Below, piece by piece: positions 14,732 through 24,413 of a DNA stretch of 34,667 nucleotides; the first letter of the stretch is position 1, and every line of letters begins with the position of its first letter. The position numbers and the translations under genes are program-made. Below the pieces are notes generated by a model that saw only the letters and a list, made by a program, of their open reading frames with translations, had not been told where the DNA came from and made no database searches. Source of the DNA: Bacteroides sp. CAG:530 (GTDB lineage Bacteria > Bacteroidota > Bacteroidia > Bacteroidales > Bacteroidaceae); NCBI GenBank assembly GCA_000434735.1, contig FR881285.1, forward strand, positions 1-34,667. Direction: 5' to 3'.

Positions 14732-17269
14732 TTACCAGTTACGCGTAGGATACAAGTCATTCCACCATGATGCATCGTCTTGCAGCCAGCGAGCAAACCA
14801 AGCCATAGCGGTATTATGCCACAATACACGCTTAGCGTAATCGGCAATGAAATGATCTTCGCCGTCTACTGTTACGTATTCTACCGTCTTGCCCAAAATC
14901 TTCATGGCATTATACATCTGAATGCTTTCGCCAATAGGTACATTGGTATCTTTAGTTCCCTGAAGAAGAAGCAACGGGGTCTTTATCTTATCAGCATTGA
15001 ACAAAGCTCCGCGCTGGAACAGTTCTGGTTTACTCCACGGATAACTTCCGGAAGCGGCAACAGTATTGTATGAATAACCCCAATAACCTTCTCCCCAATA
15101 GCTGGTTACATCACTGATACCGGCATGAGATACGGCAGCGGCAAACATATCGGTCTTGGTCTGCAGATACATTGTCATGAAGCCTCCGTAAGATGCACCT
15201 ATACAACCAATCTTCTTATCGTTGACAAACGGATGAGCCTCACAGAATTTCTTTGTTCCTTCTATAATGTTATCGGCAGTATAATCGCCCCAAGCATTGA
15301 CGTGACGAGCCGAAAACTCTTGTCCGAAGCCGATGGCTCCACTGGGCTGAATAACATACACCACATAATTACGAGAAGCGAAAAGCTGCGGAGTATAAGG
15401 AGATGTCATGCCTCGTGTAGTAGGAGTTGTACCACCGTAATAGTATACGATAAGAGGATATTTCTTCTCAGGATCGAAATCAGGAGGAAGACACATGGTT
15501 CCTTTTATCAGAGTACCATCGGCAGCTGTAAAGCTCCAGTCCTCCATCTTGCCGAATGTTATCTGGTCGAGTTCTTCTTTCTTCGGATTAGCTATAAGCG
15601 TAGAAGCTTTCTTCTTCATATCATAGGTATATGCTGCTCCATTGCTGGTATATCCGCCACCTACATATGCGGCAATAGATGGATTTTGGTCGGCCAAAGA
15701 GAAAGAACTGATATTATCTTCTTCTAACTGAAGCAATTCGAATTTCTTGGTCTTAGGATTGTAGCAATAAACATGAATACAATCTTCATCATCTGTTCTG
15801 AAGTAAATGCAACCGTTGGCTTTGTTCCAATCGGCTTCCTTTATAGAAGGATTGAAATCGCGTGTAATAGGCTCTATTTTACGTGTAGCAATATCCATGA
15901 TGAATGCCTGCACGTCGAAATCGTTTGCTATTGGGTGATTTCCGCAGTTCTTGCCTATGCTTCCATAAGCCTCCGGACCTCCGGTAAGCAAAATCTGCTT
16001 TCCGTCGGGAGAATAAAAACCGCCATTGCCATACGGCTGCCAACCTATCAAGGTATCGGCTTTCATAGTTGTAAGGTCTATCTCGAACAGCGTGTTCAGA
16101 TTAAAAGGAACTTTGCTGAAATCGGGCTTAGATGAAGAACAGAGCAAGCGTTTTCCGTCGGAAGATATATCGTCGAGGTATACGCTATGGCTGCCGTAAG
16201 TAAGGCGTTCCGACAATCCGGTAGACGGATCGTATTTCACTAAATAATTTCTGCTTCTTGAACCGGGAATACGGTCGTTAGGATGTTGATAGTGCTTGAT
16301 AGGACCTTGCACAGCTTCTCCCTTATCCGACATGCTATATACAAGGAAATCTTCTGTAGGCGACCATGTAAAGCTACCTTCTGGAATGTTTTTCATTACC
16401 ACTTCCTCGCGCATTGTAACCGGGTCGAACACTATAAGGTCTTTTCCCTTACTTCCTACTACCGTATAATACAACTTGCTGCTACGCGGCATCCATTTCA
16501 TGCTGGTATTAACCTCGGGCATTACAACACGTCCGGTCTTGGTTTCAGTAAGCACCTGATAAGCATAAGAACGCTTATCGGCATAATTATCCCAATAATA
16601 CGTAAGCAGATATTTTCCATCGGGCGAAAGAGATGCCTTATACACACGCTTACCATAATTAGTATTATACAGAGTTAAATGCTTTTTCAAATCGACACCA
16701 GCCTGATACGGTGTAGCGGCAAAAGCCTTGTCTTTCTCGAACTCACACTTCAGCATGGGTTGCGATTTATCATCGGCAGAAGAAAGAAGTTTCACTACGA
16801 TTTCATAATCCATTTCGGGCTCCATGCGCAAAGCTACCGTTTGCGCACTCACGTTTTTCAAACTATCCTCGGTAGTATTTTTTACACACTTTGAAACGCC
16901 GTTAACAAAGACTTCAAAACGTACCGGAGAAGAGATTTTGAGCGACGCTTTCATAAAACGCTCGGCACGCAAATGAGTGGAAAACAAATATACAAGATTG
17001 TCTTTCTGAGCTTTATCTACCTTTACGTATCCATCGGATTCGGCAGAAAGCACATTGCACTGACGATTGTTGAAATCGATATCAATATTCGTTTTCAACA
17101 GGTTGTTAACAGTGAATTTATTTCCCGTAAAGTTGATACTGTCGCCAGGAAGAGGCATTCTCAACGTAACGGCAGGACGAACTTTATATTCGGTCAACTT
17201 ATCTTGCGCCTGAGCCATCATGGTCGACAAGCACAATACACCGCCTACTAAAAGAAGAGTATTTTTCAT
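14732..17269 (-). CDS. S9 family prolyl oligopeptidase / DPP-IV-like peptidase, exported
   Basis: Residues 1-21 form a signal peptide (ending AQAQ). Residues about 150-590 form a beta-propeller with repeated SPDGKYLL- and SPDGKQILL-type blades. Residues about 600-845 form an alpha/beta hydrolase domain. The catalytic triad can be read as Ser693 in GASYGG, Asp774 in GTKDTNVP and His806 in GEDHFI. The 845-residue length suits the S9B/S9C group. It would act in the periplasm, removing dipeptides or short peptides, often with proline or alanine preference; exact specificity is not readable. It has a good minus-strand promoter at 17297-17328 and a terminator at 14660-14703, so it is probably a single-gene transcript. 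Confidence 0.92.
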   Translation of the reverse strand: MKNTLLLVGGVLCLSTMMAQAQDKLTEYKVRPAVTLRMPLPGDSINFTGNKFTVNNLLKTNIDIDFNNRQCNVLSAESDGYVKVDKAQKDNLVYLFSTHLRAERFMKASLKISSPVRFEVFVNGVSKCVKNTTEDSLKNVSAQTVALRMEPEMDYEIVVKLLSSADDKSQPMLKCEFEKDKAFAATPYQAGVDLKKHLTLYNTNYGKRVYKASLSPDGKYLLTYYWDNYADKRSYAYQVLTETKTGRVVMPEVNTSMKWMPRSSKLYYTVVGSKGKDLIVFDPVTMREEVVMKNIPEGSFTWSPTEDFLVYSMSDKGEAVQGPIKHYQHPNDRIPGSRSRNYLVKYDPSTGLSERLTYGSHSVYLDDISSDGKRLLCSSSKPDFSKVPFNLNTLFEIDLTTMKADTLIGWQPYGNGGFYSPDGKQILLTGGPEAYGSIGKNCGNHPIANDFDVQAFIMDIATRKIEPITRDFNPSIKEADWNKANGCIYFRTDDEDCIHVYCYNPKTKKFELLQLEEDNISSFSLADQNPSIAAYVGGGYTSNGAAYTYDMKKKASTLIANPKKEELDQITFGKMEDWSFTAADGTLIKGTMCLPPDFDPEKKYPLIVYYYGGTTPTTRGMTSPYTPQLFASRNYVVYVIQPSGAIGFGQEFSARHVNAWGDYTADNIIEGTKKFCEAHPFVNDKKIGCIGASYGGFMTMYLQTKTDMFAAAVSHAGISDVTSYWGEGYWGYSYNTVAASGSYPWSKPELFQRGALFNADKIKTPLLLLQGTKDTNVPIGESIQMYNAMKILGKTVEYVTVDGEDHFIADYAKRVLWHNTAMAWFARWLQDDASWWNDLYPTRNW

Positions 17270-17296
17270 CGTTTCGTTTTATAGAATTAGTTTGAA

Positions 17297-17328
17297 ACAA
17301 AAGTAATGCTTTTCTTCATTCATTACAA
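17297..17328 (-). promoter_or_regulatory. Promoter of the S9 peptidase
   Basis: On the minus strand a TTG (17328-17326) and the -7 box TACTTTTG (17304-17297) are separated by 21 bases, the Bacteroides arrangement. Predicted leader is about 20-25 bases. Confidence 0.6.
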
Positions 17329-17380
17329 TATTCTTCTACTAGATATCTATAAAACGATAACATTTTATCAGCTGAATGTT

Positions 17381-18553
17381 TTATTTTGATATAAACTTAA
17401 GACATACAGGCTTGCTTACGGCCACCTTACCCACTTCGGTAAGTGCTCCGGTTATCACATTTCTACTAAATATCTGTATGCAATTGCTATCGCGACAAGC
17501 CACCAACAAGAAGCGTCCGTTAGGAGTAATAATGAAATTACGCGGATGAAGGCCAGTCAGTTGATATCCTACTCTTGAAAGAGTTCCGTTCTTATCATCT
17601 ACTTTGAAAATGGCGATACCGTCGGCTTTCAAACGATTTGAAGAATATACAAACTTACCGTCGGGCGACACGTGAATATCACCGCTGCCTCTTCCGTACA
17701 CTGTATCAGACTGAATGTATTGGATAGGATTAAGCAGTTCTTTCTTATATGACAATACAGTCACTGCTCCAGATAGTTCGTTGATAAGATAAGCGAATTT
17801 CCCATCCGGACGGAAACATATATGACGTGGTCCTGAGCCTGACTCTAACTTGATGTCTTTTTTATTATTAGTTTTTATAAAATTAGACTGAGTAACCTTC
17901 GGACTATTGCCAGCAACCGGATACTTATGAATACAGTCCAGTCCTAAATCATTTGCTACAAGATGCTTACCGTCGGGAGTAAACTCAACACAATGCAAAT
18001 GAGGCTGTTCCTGACGCTGACTATCTTGTCCATGTCCCTTATACCGAATAGTATAAGGACGGTCTCCAATCTTACCGTCTTTTTCTATAGGAAATACAGA
18101 TATACTGCCTCCCATATAATTAGCTGTCAATAAGAAACGTCCATTGGGGCTAACACGAATATAACAAGGAGCACCCTCGCCTACAAGCTGTGAATTAAGC
18201 AGAGTGAGTTTGCCTTTTTCCTTATCCAACTGAATGGCATTGACCGTAGCCAAATCTTCGTCATCCTCTCCTACCGAATAAATATAATTTCCATCGTTTG
18301 ATACATTTTGATACGAAGGATTTGAAATGCCTTTCACCCCATCTACATAAGACATTGCACACGTTTCTTCATTGAAGCGGAATAATTTTATACCTTCAGC
18401 TTCTGCAGAAGAATAGCTTCCCACTAACAAAAACAGATCATTCTTATTAACTTTAGCTTCACTAGAATCCTCCGTTTTTTCTTTCTTTGTCCCACATCCA
18501 AATATTGTAATGCAGCTCAAACACAACAATATTATTTTATTCATAATCTTCAT
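17381..18553 (-). CDS. Lactonase-family (6-phosphogluconolactonase-like) beta-propeller lipoprotein
   Basis: The N-terminus is a lipoprotein signal with the cysteine at residue 20 (ITIFGC; phenylalanine at -2 is slightly atypical), so the protein is probably membrane-anchored. The rest is a seven-bladed propeller with recurring blades (VSPNGRFLLTANYMGGSISV, FTPDGKHLVANDLG, FRPDGKFAYLINELSG, VSPDGKFVYSSNR), the pattern of the YbhE/lactonase family (PF10282). The best-known member, E. coli Pgl, hydrolyses 6-phosphogluconolactone in the cytoplasm; an exported lipoprotein is unlikely to do that, so the substrate here is open. It lies 76 bases downstream of mutS on the same strand and may be co-transcribed. 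ATGs at 18553 and 18544 are both possible starts. Confidence 0.85.
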   Translation of the reverse strand: MKIMNKIILLCLSCITIFGCGTKKEKTEDSSEAKVNKNDLFLLVGSYSSAEAEGIKLFRFNEETCAMSYVDGVKGISNPSYQNVSNDGNYIYSVGEDDEDLATVNAIQLDKEKGKLTLLNSQLVGEGAPCYIRVSPNGRFLLTANYMGGSISVFPIEKDGKIGDRPYTIRYKGHGQDSQRQEQPHLHCVEFTPDGKHLVANDLGLDCIHKYPVAGNSPKVTQSNFIKTNNKKDIKLESGSGPRHICFRPDGKFAYLINELSGAVTVLSYKKELLNPIQYIQSDTVYGRGSGDIHVSPDGKFVYSSNRLKADGIAIFKVDDKNGTLSRVGYQLTGLHPRNFIITPNGRFLLVACRDSNCIQIFSRNVITGALTEVGKVAVSKPVCLKFISK

Positions 18554-18629
18554 ACTAACTATTTGAAGTTACCAATATACGATTTTTTTTCTTTAAGCAA
18601 AATAATAATATGCGCGTAAGCCTAAATAT

Positions 18630-21260
18630 TTATTTTCCTCGCACTATTTTCTTTATGTCATTCAGCTTATTCAAAGCCTCGATAGGAGTAAGTCGGTCTA
18701 CATCAAGATGAAGAATCTCATCGCGTATCTGACAAAGCACCGGGTCGTCAAGCTGAAAGAAACTCAACTGTACACCATCTTGCTGTTGGCGCTGAGCCTT
18801 TCCGCCCGAAGTATTTCCTACAGATATACCCTCTTGTCTGTTTTCTTTCTCTAACTGACGAAGTATTTCACTGGCACGCTTCACTATACTTTTTGGCATA
18901 CCAGCCATCTTGGCCACATGAATACCGAAAGAGTGTTCGCTGCCTCCACGCTCTAACTTGCGCAAGAATATCACCTTATTATCTATCTCCTTAACGGAAA
19001 CATTATAGTTCTTGATGCGCGGATATATCTCCTCCATATCATTAAGCTCATGATAATGAGTTGCGAAAAGCGTGCGCGCACGTGCTCGCTTATGCTCGTG
19101 GATATGCTCTACTATAGCCCAAGCTATACTTATACCGTCGTAAGTAGATGTTCCTCGGCCCAACTCATCAAAGAGTACAAGGCTTCGCTGCGAGAGGTTA
19201 TTCAGAATATCGGCAGCTTCGTTCATCTCTACCATAAACGTAGACTCTCCTACCGATATGTTATCGCTGGCGCCGACACGCGTAAACACCTTGTCTACCA
19301 ATCCTACATGAGCGCTCTCAGCCGGAACAAAACATCCTATCTGCGCCATTATGGTAATAAGCGCAGTTTGACGAAGTAAAGCCGATTTACCTGCCATATT
19401 CGGTCCGGTAATAATTATAATCTGCTGAGTTTCAGTATCGAGAAAAACATCATTAGCAATGTATTTTTCGCCGGCAGGCAATTGCTTTTCGATAACCGGA
19501 TGGCGGCCCTGCTTTATATCAAGCACATCATCGTCGGCTACCACCGGACGAATGTATCTGTTTTGTCGGGCTACATTGGCAAACGAAAGCAGACAGTCTA
19601 ACCTTGCTATCTGGTTAGCGTCTATCTGAATGGCTGGAATAAACTCTGCAAGCTCTGCCACAAGTTCATTATACAAACGAGTCTCTAACGCCAATATCTT
19701 ATCTTCGGCACCTAAAATCTTTTCTTCGTACTCCTTTAGCTCTTGAGTTATATATCGTTCTGCATTGACCAAGGTCTGCTTACGTATCCATTCTGCGGGA
19801 ACCTTGTCTTTATGCGCATTGCGCACTTCTATATAATAACCGAAAACATTATTATAAGCTACCTTTAAGCTTGGTATGCCGGTAATTTCACTCTCGCGCT
19901 GCTGAATATGAAGCAGATAGTCTTTTCCGGAATACGCTATTTGGCGCAGTTCGTCCAACTCCTTATTTACTCCGTCGGCTATTACCCCACCTTTATTCAC
20001 AAGCAAAGGAGGATCAGCGGTTATTTCCTTAGCTATTTTATCGCGTATTGAAACACACAGATTAAGCTGCTCTCCTATCCTATGCAGACTGTCATTATCG
20101 GCATTAAGACAAGCGTTCTTTATGGGTTCTATAGCCTGAAGCGCAACTTTGAGCTGCACCATCTCACGAGGAGAGATACGTCCTACCGCCGCTTTGGATA
20201 TAATACGCTCCAAATCGCCTATAAAATGCAGTTTATCTTCTATGAAGTCTTTGAAATCGGGTTCGCGGAAAAAATATTCCACCACGTCCAAGCGTTCGTT
20301 GATAGGCTTTACATCTTTAAGAGGAAATACCACCCAACGCTTAAGCAATCGTGCCCCCATCGGACAAATGGTATGGTCGATAACATCGAGCAAGCTGGTT
20401 CCTCCATCGTTCATACTGCCCAACAATTCCAAGCTACGAACAGTAAACTTATCAAGACGTACATATCTGTCGGCTTCTATACGGGCCAACGAAGTGATAT
20501 GACTTATCTGATAATGCTGAGTCATATCAAGATACTGAAGTATAGCGCCCGAAGCGATTATTCCGTTCTTGAGATGCTCTACACCAAAGCCTTTAAGGTT
20601 TTTAGTCTCAAAATGTTTCAGTAGACGCTCGCGGGCAGACACTTCGGTAAAGACCCAGTCGTCTAGCTCGAACGTACAGAACTTATTTCCGAAGTTGCCT
20701 TCAAACATCGGCTTCTTTCCACGCTCGAACAACACTTCTTTCGGCGCGAAATTATTAAGCAACTTATCTATGTAATCTGTCTGACCTTCGGCAGTAAGAA
20801 ACTCACCGGTAGAAATATCGAGAAAAGCTATACCACAAGCGGTTTTTCCGAAATGGACTGCGGCAAGAAAGTTATTTTCCTTATAAGAAAGTACATTGTC
20901 GTTTATAGCCACACCGGGGGTAACCAACTCGGTAATACCTCGCTTAACCAGTTTCTTGGTAGCTTTAGGATCTTCCAATTGGTCGCAAATAGCAACTCGC
21001 CTTCCGGCACGAATCAATTTAGGCAAATAAGTGTCGAGCGCATGGTGAGGAAATCCAGCCATCTCCACCGTTTTACCTTGTCCGTTAGCCCTTTTAGTAA
21101 GTGTGATACCCAATATTTCAGAAGCTGTTACGGCATCTTCCGAATATGTTTCATAAAAGTCTCCACACCGAAACAGCATTATAGCATCAGGGTGTTTCGC
21201 CTTCAGTTCAAAATACTGTTTCATCATTGGGGTAAGTATCACCTCATTATCTTTAGCCAC
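18630..21260 (-). CDS. mutS: DNA mismatch repair protein MutS
   Basis: All MutS domains are present in order. The N-terminal mismatch-binding domain carries the FxE motif as Phe35/Glu37 in RCGDFYETY. Connector, lever and clamp domains span about 130-570. The ABC-type ATPase has Walker A GPNMAGKS with Lys625, Walker B LVLFDELGRGTSTYDG and the signature region before it (NISVGESTFMVEM). The C-terminus has a probable beta-clamp-binding motif, QLSFFQ (near 815). Length 876 is normal. MutS recognises mismatches and small loops and recruits MutL. It may be in an operon with the lactonase-like lipoprotein downstream. A -7 box match lies at 21307-21314. Confidence 0.97.
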   Translation of the reverse strand: MAKDNEVILTPMMKQYFELKAKHPDAIMLFRCGDFYETYSEDAVTASEILGITLTKRANGQGKTVEMAGFPHHALDTYLPKLIRAGRRVAICDQLEDPKATKKLVKRGITELVTPGVAINDNVLSYKENNFLAAVHFGKTACGIAFLDISTGEFLTAEGQTDYIDKLLNNFAPKEVLFERGKKPMFEGNFGNKFCTFELDDWVFTEVSARERLLKHFETKNLKGFGVEHLKNGIIASGAILQYLDMTQHYQISHITSLARIEADRYVRLDKFTVRSLELLGSMNDGGTSLLDVIDHTICPMGARLLKRWVVFPLKDVKPINERLDVVEYFFREPDFKDFIEDKLHFIGDLERIISKAAVGRISPREMVQLKVALQAIEPIKNACLNADNDSLHRIGEQLNLCVSIRDKIAKEITADPPLLVNKGGVIADGVNKELDELRQIAYSGKDYLLHIQQRESEITGIPSLKVAYNNVFGYYIEVRNAHKDKVPAEWIRKQTLVNAERYITQELKEYEEKILGAEDKILALETRLYNELVAELAEFIPAIQIDANQIARLDCLLSFANVARQNRYIRPVVADDDVLDIKQGRHPVIEKQLPAGEKYIANDVFLDTETQQIIIITGPNMAGKSALLRQTALITIMAQIGCFVPAESAHVGLVDKVFTRVGASDNISVGESTFMVEMNEAADILNNLSQRSLVLFDELGRGTSTYDGISIAWAIVEHIHEHKRARARTLFATHYHELNDMEEIYPRIKNYNVSVKEIDNKVIFLRKLERGGSEHSFGIHVAKMAGMPKSIVKRASEILRQLEKENRQEGISVGNTSGGKAQRQQQDGVQLSFFQLDDPVLCQIRDEILHLDVDRLTPIEALNKLNDIKKIVRGK

Positions 21261-21306
21261 GGTCTAGTCCTTTCTTTTTTATTCTGTTTATAACTGAAAT
21301 AAGGAA

Positions 21307-21314
21307 CAAAAATA
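21307..21314 (-). promoter_or_regulatory. -7 box for mutS
   Basis: Minus-strand TATTTTTG matches TAnnTTTG, 47 bases upstream of the mutS ATG and in the short gap after the radical SAM gene. Confidence 0.45.
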
Positions 21315-21330
21315 CTACTTTTTTATAACA

Positions 21331-22110
21331 TTAATATGATGCACCAGCACATATGCCTTCTTTTTCTAGCATAGACACTATGCGGTCTAGCTCTTCGTGA
21401 GTGGCTTTCTGCAATGAATGATCGGGCGTTTCACGGTCTATGGTGTAAATCATAACCTTACTTGGGGCTATCTGCTTAACGGCTTCTATCCACGGAAGTA
21501 CGAACTTATCGGATGTGTTATCAACATCTTCACCATCATCGGTCTTGCCTTTCATAAACATGGTCTGGATTATCAGCTTTCCATGGAAAGATTTCATGCC
21601 TTCTATTATATCATCTACAGAATAATGACACGATGGGCGGTCTACCTTATTTATATAGTCTATATCAACCGTATCGAGCTTTAATATATTATTGTCTACC
21701 TTACACAATGCCTTAAAGACATCGGGCTTGTTGATAAAAGTAGAATTACTTAATACACTGACTTTTGCGTCTGGAAAATATTCATCGCGCAAAGCGATGG
21801 TATCGTCTATAATTCCGCTGAACTCAGGATGAGCAGTCGGCTCTCCGTTGCCGGCAAACGTCAAGACATCGGGATGCGGACCATTCTGCTTCATATCTTT
21901 AAGGCGTGCTTCGAGTGCAGCCCTAACCTCCTGGCGAGTAGGCAATTTAAGATGAGGGTGATGGTCTTTATTATAACCGCATTCACAATAAATACAGTCG
22001 AACGTGCAGAACTTGCCATCGCCAGGCAAAAGATTGATACCTAACGATATACCTAAACGACGACTGTGAATAGGTCCAAAAATTGGAGACGGATAAATAA
22101 CAGTAGACAT
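21331..22110 (-). CDS. Radical SAM protein (COG0731-like Fe-S oxidoreductase)
   Basis: The radical SAM cluster motif is CTFDCIYC, followed by ECGY. A GNGEPT motif (FAGNGEPTAHPEF) is the SAM-contacting glycine-rich strand. The overall pattern (PSPIFGPIHSRRLGISLGIN at the N-terminus) is that of COG0731 proteins, named for similarity to wyosine-type tRNA-modifying enzymes; the bacterial members' reaction is not established. I chose the ATG at 22110 (MSTVIYPSP), because the ATG at 22137 coincides with the transcription start predicted from the -7 box at 22139-22146; the longer form would add nine residues. Gene length is normal. Confidence 0.85.
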   Translation of the reverse strand: MSTVIYPSPIFGPIHSRRLGISLGINLLPGDGKFCTFDCIYCECGYNKDHHPHLKLPTRQEVRAALEARLKDMKQNGPHPDVLTFAGNGEPTAHPEFSGIIDDTIALRDEYFPDAKVSVLSNSTFINKPDVFKALCKVDNNILKLDTVDIDYINKVDRPSCHYSVDDIIEGMKSFHGKLIIQTMFMKGKTDDGEDVDNTSDKFVLPWIEAVKQIAPSKVMIYTIDRETPDHSLQKATHEELDRIVSMLEKEGICAGASY

Positions 22111-22138
22111 AAGCCTTTTAGTTTCATTGTTCAACATG

Positions 22139-22146
22139 CAAATGTA
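22139..22146 (-). promoter_or_regulatory. -7 box for the radical SAM gene
   Basis: Minus-strand TACATTTG matches TAnnTTTG. Transcription would begin near 22134, giving a leader of about 24 bases to the ATG at 22110. Confidence 0.5.
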
Positions 22147-22230
22147 CGCAATAATCTCTATTAACGTACTTCGGTCTTTTAAAAAAAGTCCGATACCATA
22201 CGAATAAAAAGTTAGCTGCTTAACAGAAAA

Positions 22231-22320
22231 TCTCTATACTTAACCTAAGTATATAAAAACTTAGGCTGAGTATATATATACTTAGGTTAAGTTTATAAAA
22301 ACTCAGCCTAAGAATAGAGA
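22231..22320. repeat. 90-bp intergenic array: four 21-bp near-palindromic units with interleaved inverted pairs
   Basis: Units start at 22238, 22259, 22280 and 22301, an exact 21-base period. Unit 1 (22239-22255) and unit 3 (22275-22291) are a perfect 17-bp inverted pair. Unit 2 (22260-22271) and unit 4 (22301-22312) are a perfect 12-bp inverted pair, so the two pairs interleave. Unit cores are CTTAACCTAAG, CTTAGGCTGAG, CTTAGGTTAAG and CTCAGCCTAAG. The ends TCTCTAT (22231-22237) and ATAGAGA (22314-22320) are inverted. On the minus strand the unit 4/unit 2 stem is followed by TTTTT, so it could act as a terminator for the leftward gene ending at 22365. Confidence 0.9.
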
Positions 22321-22364
22321 ATTGAATAAGATGAAACTGACTTTATATTATAACATTTCCAGTT

Positions 22365-24413
22365 TTACCATATCACTCTCAGCTGAAGCTGAATATCCGC
22401 CTTATTATTACCTTGAATTTCTTCGGTTCCTGTACCTATCTTATCTCGGTCTGTATAATGAGTCCACCCCCACTTTGCCTGAAAACTAACATACCTCTTT
22501 ATATTATATTGAATACCGGCAGCCGTTCTGCTTCCTCTTCCGTAGAATGATTGCATAGAAAAAGAATACAGTAATCCGGGTTCGTACATATAGATGCGAG
22601 AATCATAACTATCCGTTTTAAACCATGCTCCGCTAACAAATAACTTTATAGGGTTTATATCGAATTTAGCCATACCATTCAGTAATATACCCTCCGATGT
22701 CTGTCGCCTCACAAAACCGCTACGAACATATTCTACACCTGTTTTCAACATACATTGTTCAAATGGTGAATAAACCACTTGCCCCGAAATACGGTTTCTG
22801 CCGTTAGTCAATACATATTTGCTTTTATCGGCGGAAGTGTAGTTTTTATCTCTGCTTTTATATCCATACTTTATTAACACAGACAGTTTATCAAGCGGTG
22901 AATAGCTTGTTTGAAACAGAACATCACTACACATAGAGTTTTTCTTGTCAACCTGATATTTATAATGGAAGAACTTGAAGATATCAACATATCCGCTTAG
23001 TTTTAACTTACTACCTAACATATTGGTATTCATGCCTAAATACCATCCTAATTCGTTTTGTAGATAAGTATTGTCAGAGAAAGAAGAACTAGCTGAAAGC
23101 GACTCATAACGCTTGTCGAAATATCTGTTGATAAACAAGAAAGAGGTATAAACAGTCGGTGAATAAGATAGCATGTTAAGCGTAGCTACTCGCCCACCTT
23201 TATCGAGAGCCGTTTCGCCCGAAAAAGTAAACTTACGGAAATGATACTTATAATATATGCTTCCGTTGAAAAATTCATTTCCGCGAGGATAATATTCGTT
23301 ATAAGGTTTCACTTCAGGATTCAACACTTTGTTTAATCTATTATAAACAGCGGTTAATCCTATCTGAAACTGTTTTCCTCTATAAAACAAATCGCTACCT
23401 ATCAGAGCATTAGACACTGTATTTTTCTTCTCGTAATCTCCTTTAGTACGGTGTAACCCGTCTTTTTTAAACGACCTTATAAACGTGTTATCAACACGTG
23501 CGTCTAACTTACGAAACGAGCTATATGCCGAGATTTCCCACCTCTTCCCTATTCTGTACGTAATACCGGCTCCTTGAAGATAATCGTTTTCTGACGTGGA
23601 AGAATGCTTGGAAAATCCTTTTCCAAATCGGGTTCCAACAGAAGTACCAAGCAATTTTCCAAAACTAAACATACCTGTATTAACAACCAACCCATATCCG
23701 AACGAGGCTTTATAGTTTCCTAAAGCCAACGCCTTTAGTCTTCCTATATCTTTTAGCAAAACGTACCCATCATAATAATCGTATCCTTTCTTATTGAACT
23801 TAGAAAAGAAAGGCTCTCCGGCATCTTTCTCGGCTGTAAGTCCAAACAGAATCTGATTTCTGTAATTAAAGTTATATCGCAGGTTGTTATAAACAGAACT
23901 TCCATAGTATTTTCTGTTAGGATACTTCTCTATAGTCTCGGCATCGTGTGCTGCATATCCAGACTTTTGATAAAGAGGGATATCAACACGTGTAAACAGC
24001 TCCTGTTTGTTATATCTTAATATATTATTTATCAGTAACTTATCTTGTTTATTTATAGACGGTCCTATGTAAATAAACTCTTGGAGAAAGTACCGTGTTT
24101 GCCTATCCATACCTTCTACTCCCAACAGTTCATTCTTAGTAAGCAAAGGGCCGTATTTATAAACGTAATAAAGAATATTCTCAATCATAGCATCCGAAAG
24201 AAACGGAAGTTGCTCTAGTTGCTCTTTCGTTATGGTGTTGATATTAAACGGATGCTCGGCTAAGTAGGTCAAATCTTCATATTTCTCTTGCCAAGATATT
24301 AAATCATCGTCCGACGTAACATCGGGTTCCCAACCTCGCAACACAACTTGCGCTCCAGCTGTTGTTATAAAATAAGCTATTGACACACAGAATATTAATA
24401 AACTTTTCAACAT
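22365..24413 (-). CDS. Helix-hairpin-helix protein with outer-membrane beta-barrel-like body
   Basis: Residues 1-21 form a signal peptide (ending AGAQ). Residues about 35-125 contain helix-hairpin-helix motifs (FNINTITKEQLEQLPFLSDA, and LLTKNELLGVEGMDRQTRYF), resembling the ComEA-type HhH fold. The remaining ~550 residues are alternating amphipathic strands rich in Tyr, Phe and Gly (for example YKASFGYGLVVN and YSPFEQCMLKTGVEY), ending in a C-terminal strand LQLRVIW with a terminal aromatic, as in outer-membrane barrels. Such HhH-plus-barrel proteins are seen across Bacteroidales; function is unknown. DNA binding at the outer membrane, for instance in DNA uptake, is a guess from the HhH motifs alone. 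Full-length, with no frame problem. Confidence 0.75.
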   Translation of the reverse strand: MLKSLLIFCVSIAYFITTAGAQVVLRGWEPDVTSDDDLISWQEKYEDLTYLAEHPFNINTITKEQLEQLPFLSDAMIENILYYVYKYGPLLTKNELLGVEGMDRQTRYFLQEFIYIGPSINKQDKLLINNILRYNKQELFTRVDIPLYQKSGYAAHDAETIEKYPNRKYYGSSVYNNLRYNFNYRNQILFGLTAEKDAGEPFFSKFNKKGYDYYDGYVLLKDIGRLKALALGNYKASFGYGLVVNTGMFSFGKLLGTSVGTRFGKGFSKHSSTSENDYLQGAGITYRIGKRWEISAYSSFRKLDARVDNTFIRSFKKDGLHRTKGDYEKKNTVSNALIGSDLFYRGKQFQIGLTAVYNRLNKVLNPEVKPYNEYYPRGNEFFNGSIYYKYHFRKFTFSGETALDKGGRVATLNMLSYSPTVYTSFLFINRYFDKRYESLSASSSFSDNTYLQNELGWYLGMNTNMLGSKLKLSGYVDIFKFFHYKYQVDKKNSMCSDVLFQTSYSPLDKLSVLIKYGYKSRDKNYTSADKSKYVLTNGRNRISGQVVYSPFEQCMLKTGVEYVRSGFVRRQTSEGILLNGMAKFDINPIKLFVSGAWFKTDSYDSRIYMYEPGLLYSFSMQSFYGRGSRTAAGIQYNIKRYVSFQAKWGWTHYTDRDKIGTGTEEIQGNNKADIQLQLRVIW

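Noticed and set aside
15125..15727. 200-codon plus-strand open frame inside the S9 peptidase gene
   Set aside because: Antisense shadow of a conserved catalytic domain; the translation resembles no family.
20082..20624. 180-codon plus-strand open frame inside mutS
   Set aside because: Antisense shadow of mutS with no domain and no promoter.
22231..22320. Possible CRISPR array or simple terminator
   Set aside because: No spacers. One pairing could terminate leftward transcripts, but the exact 21-bp period, second interleaved pair and inverted ends go beyond a terminator.
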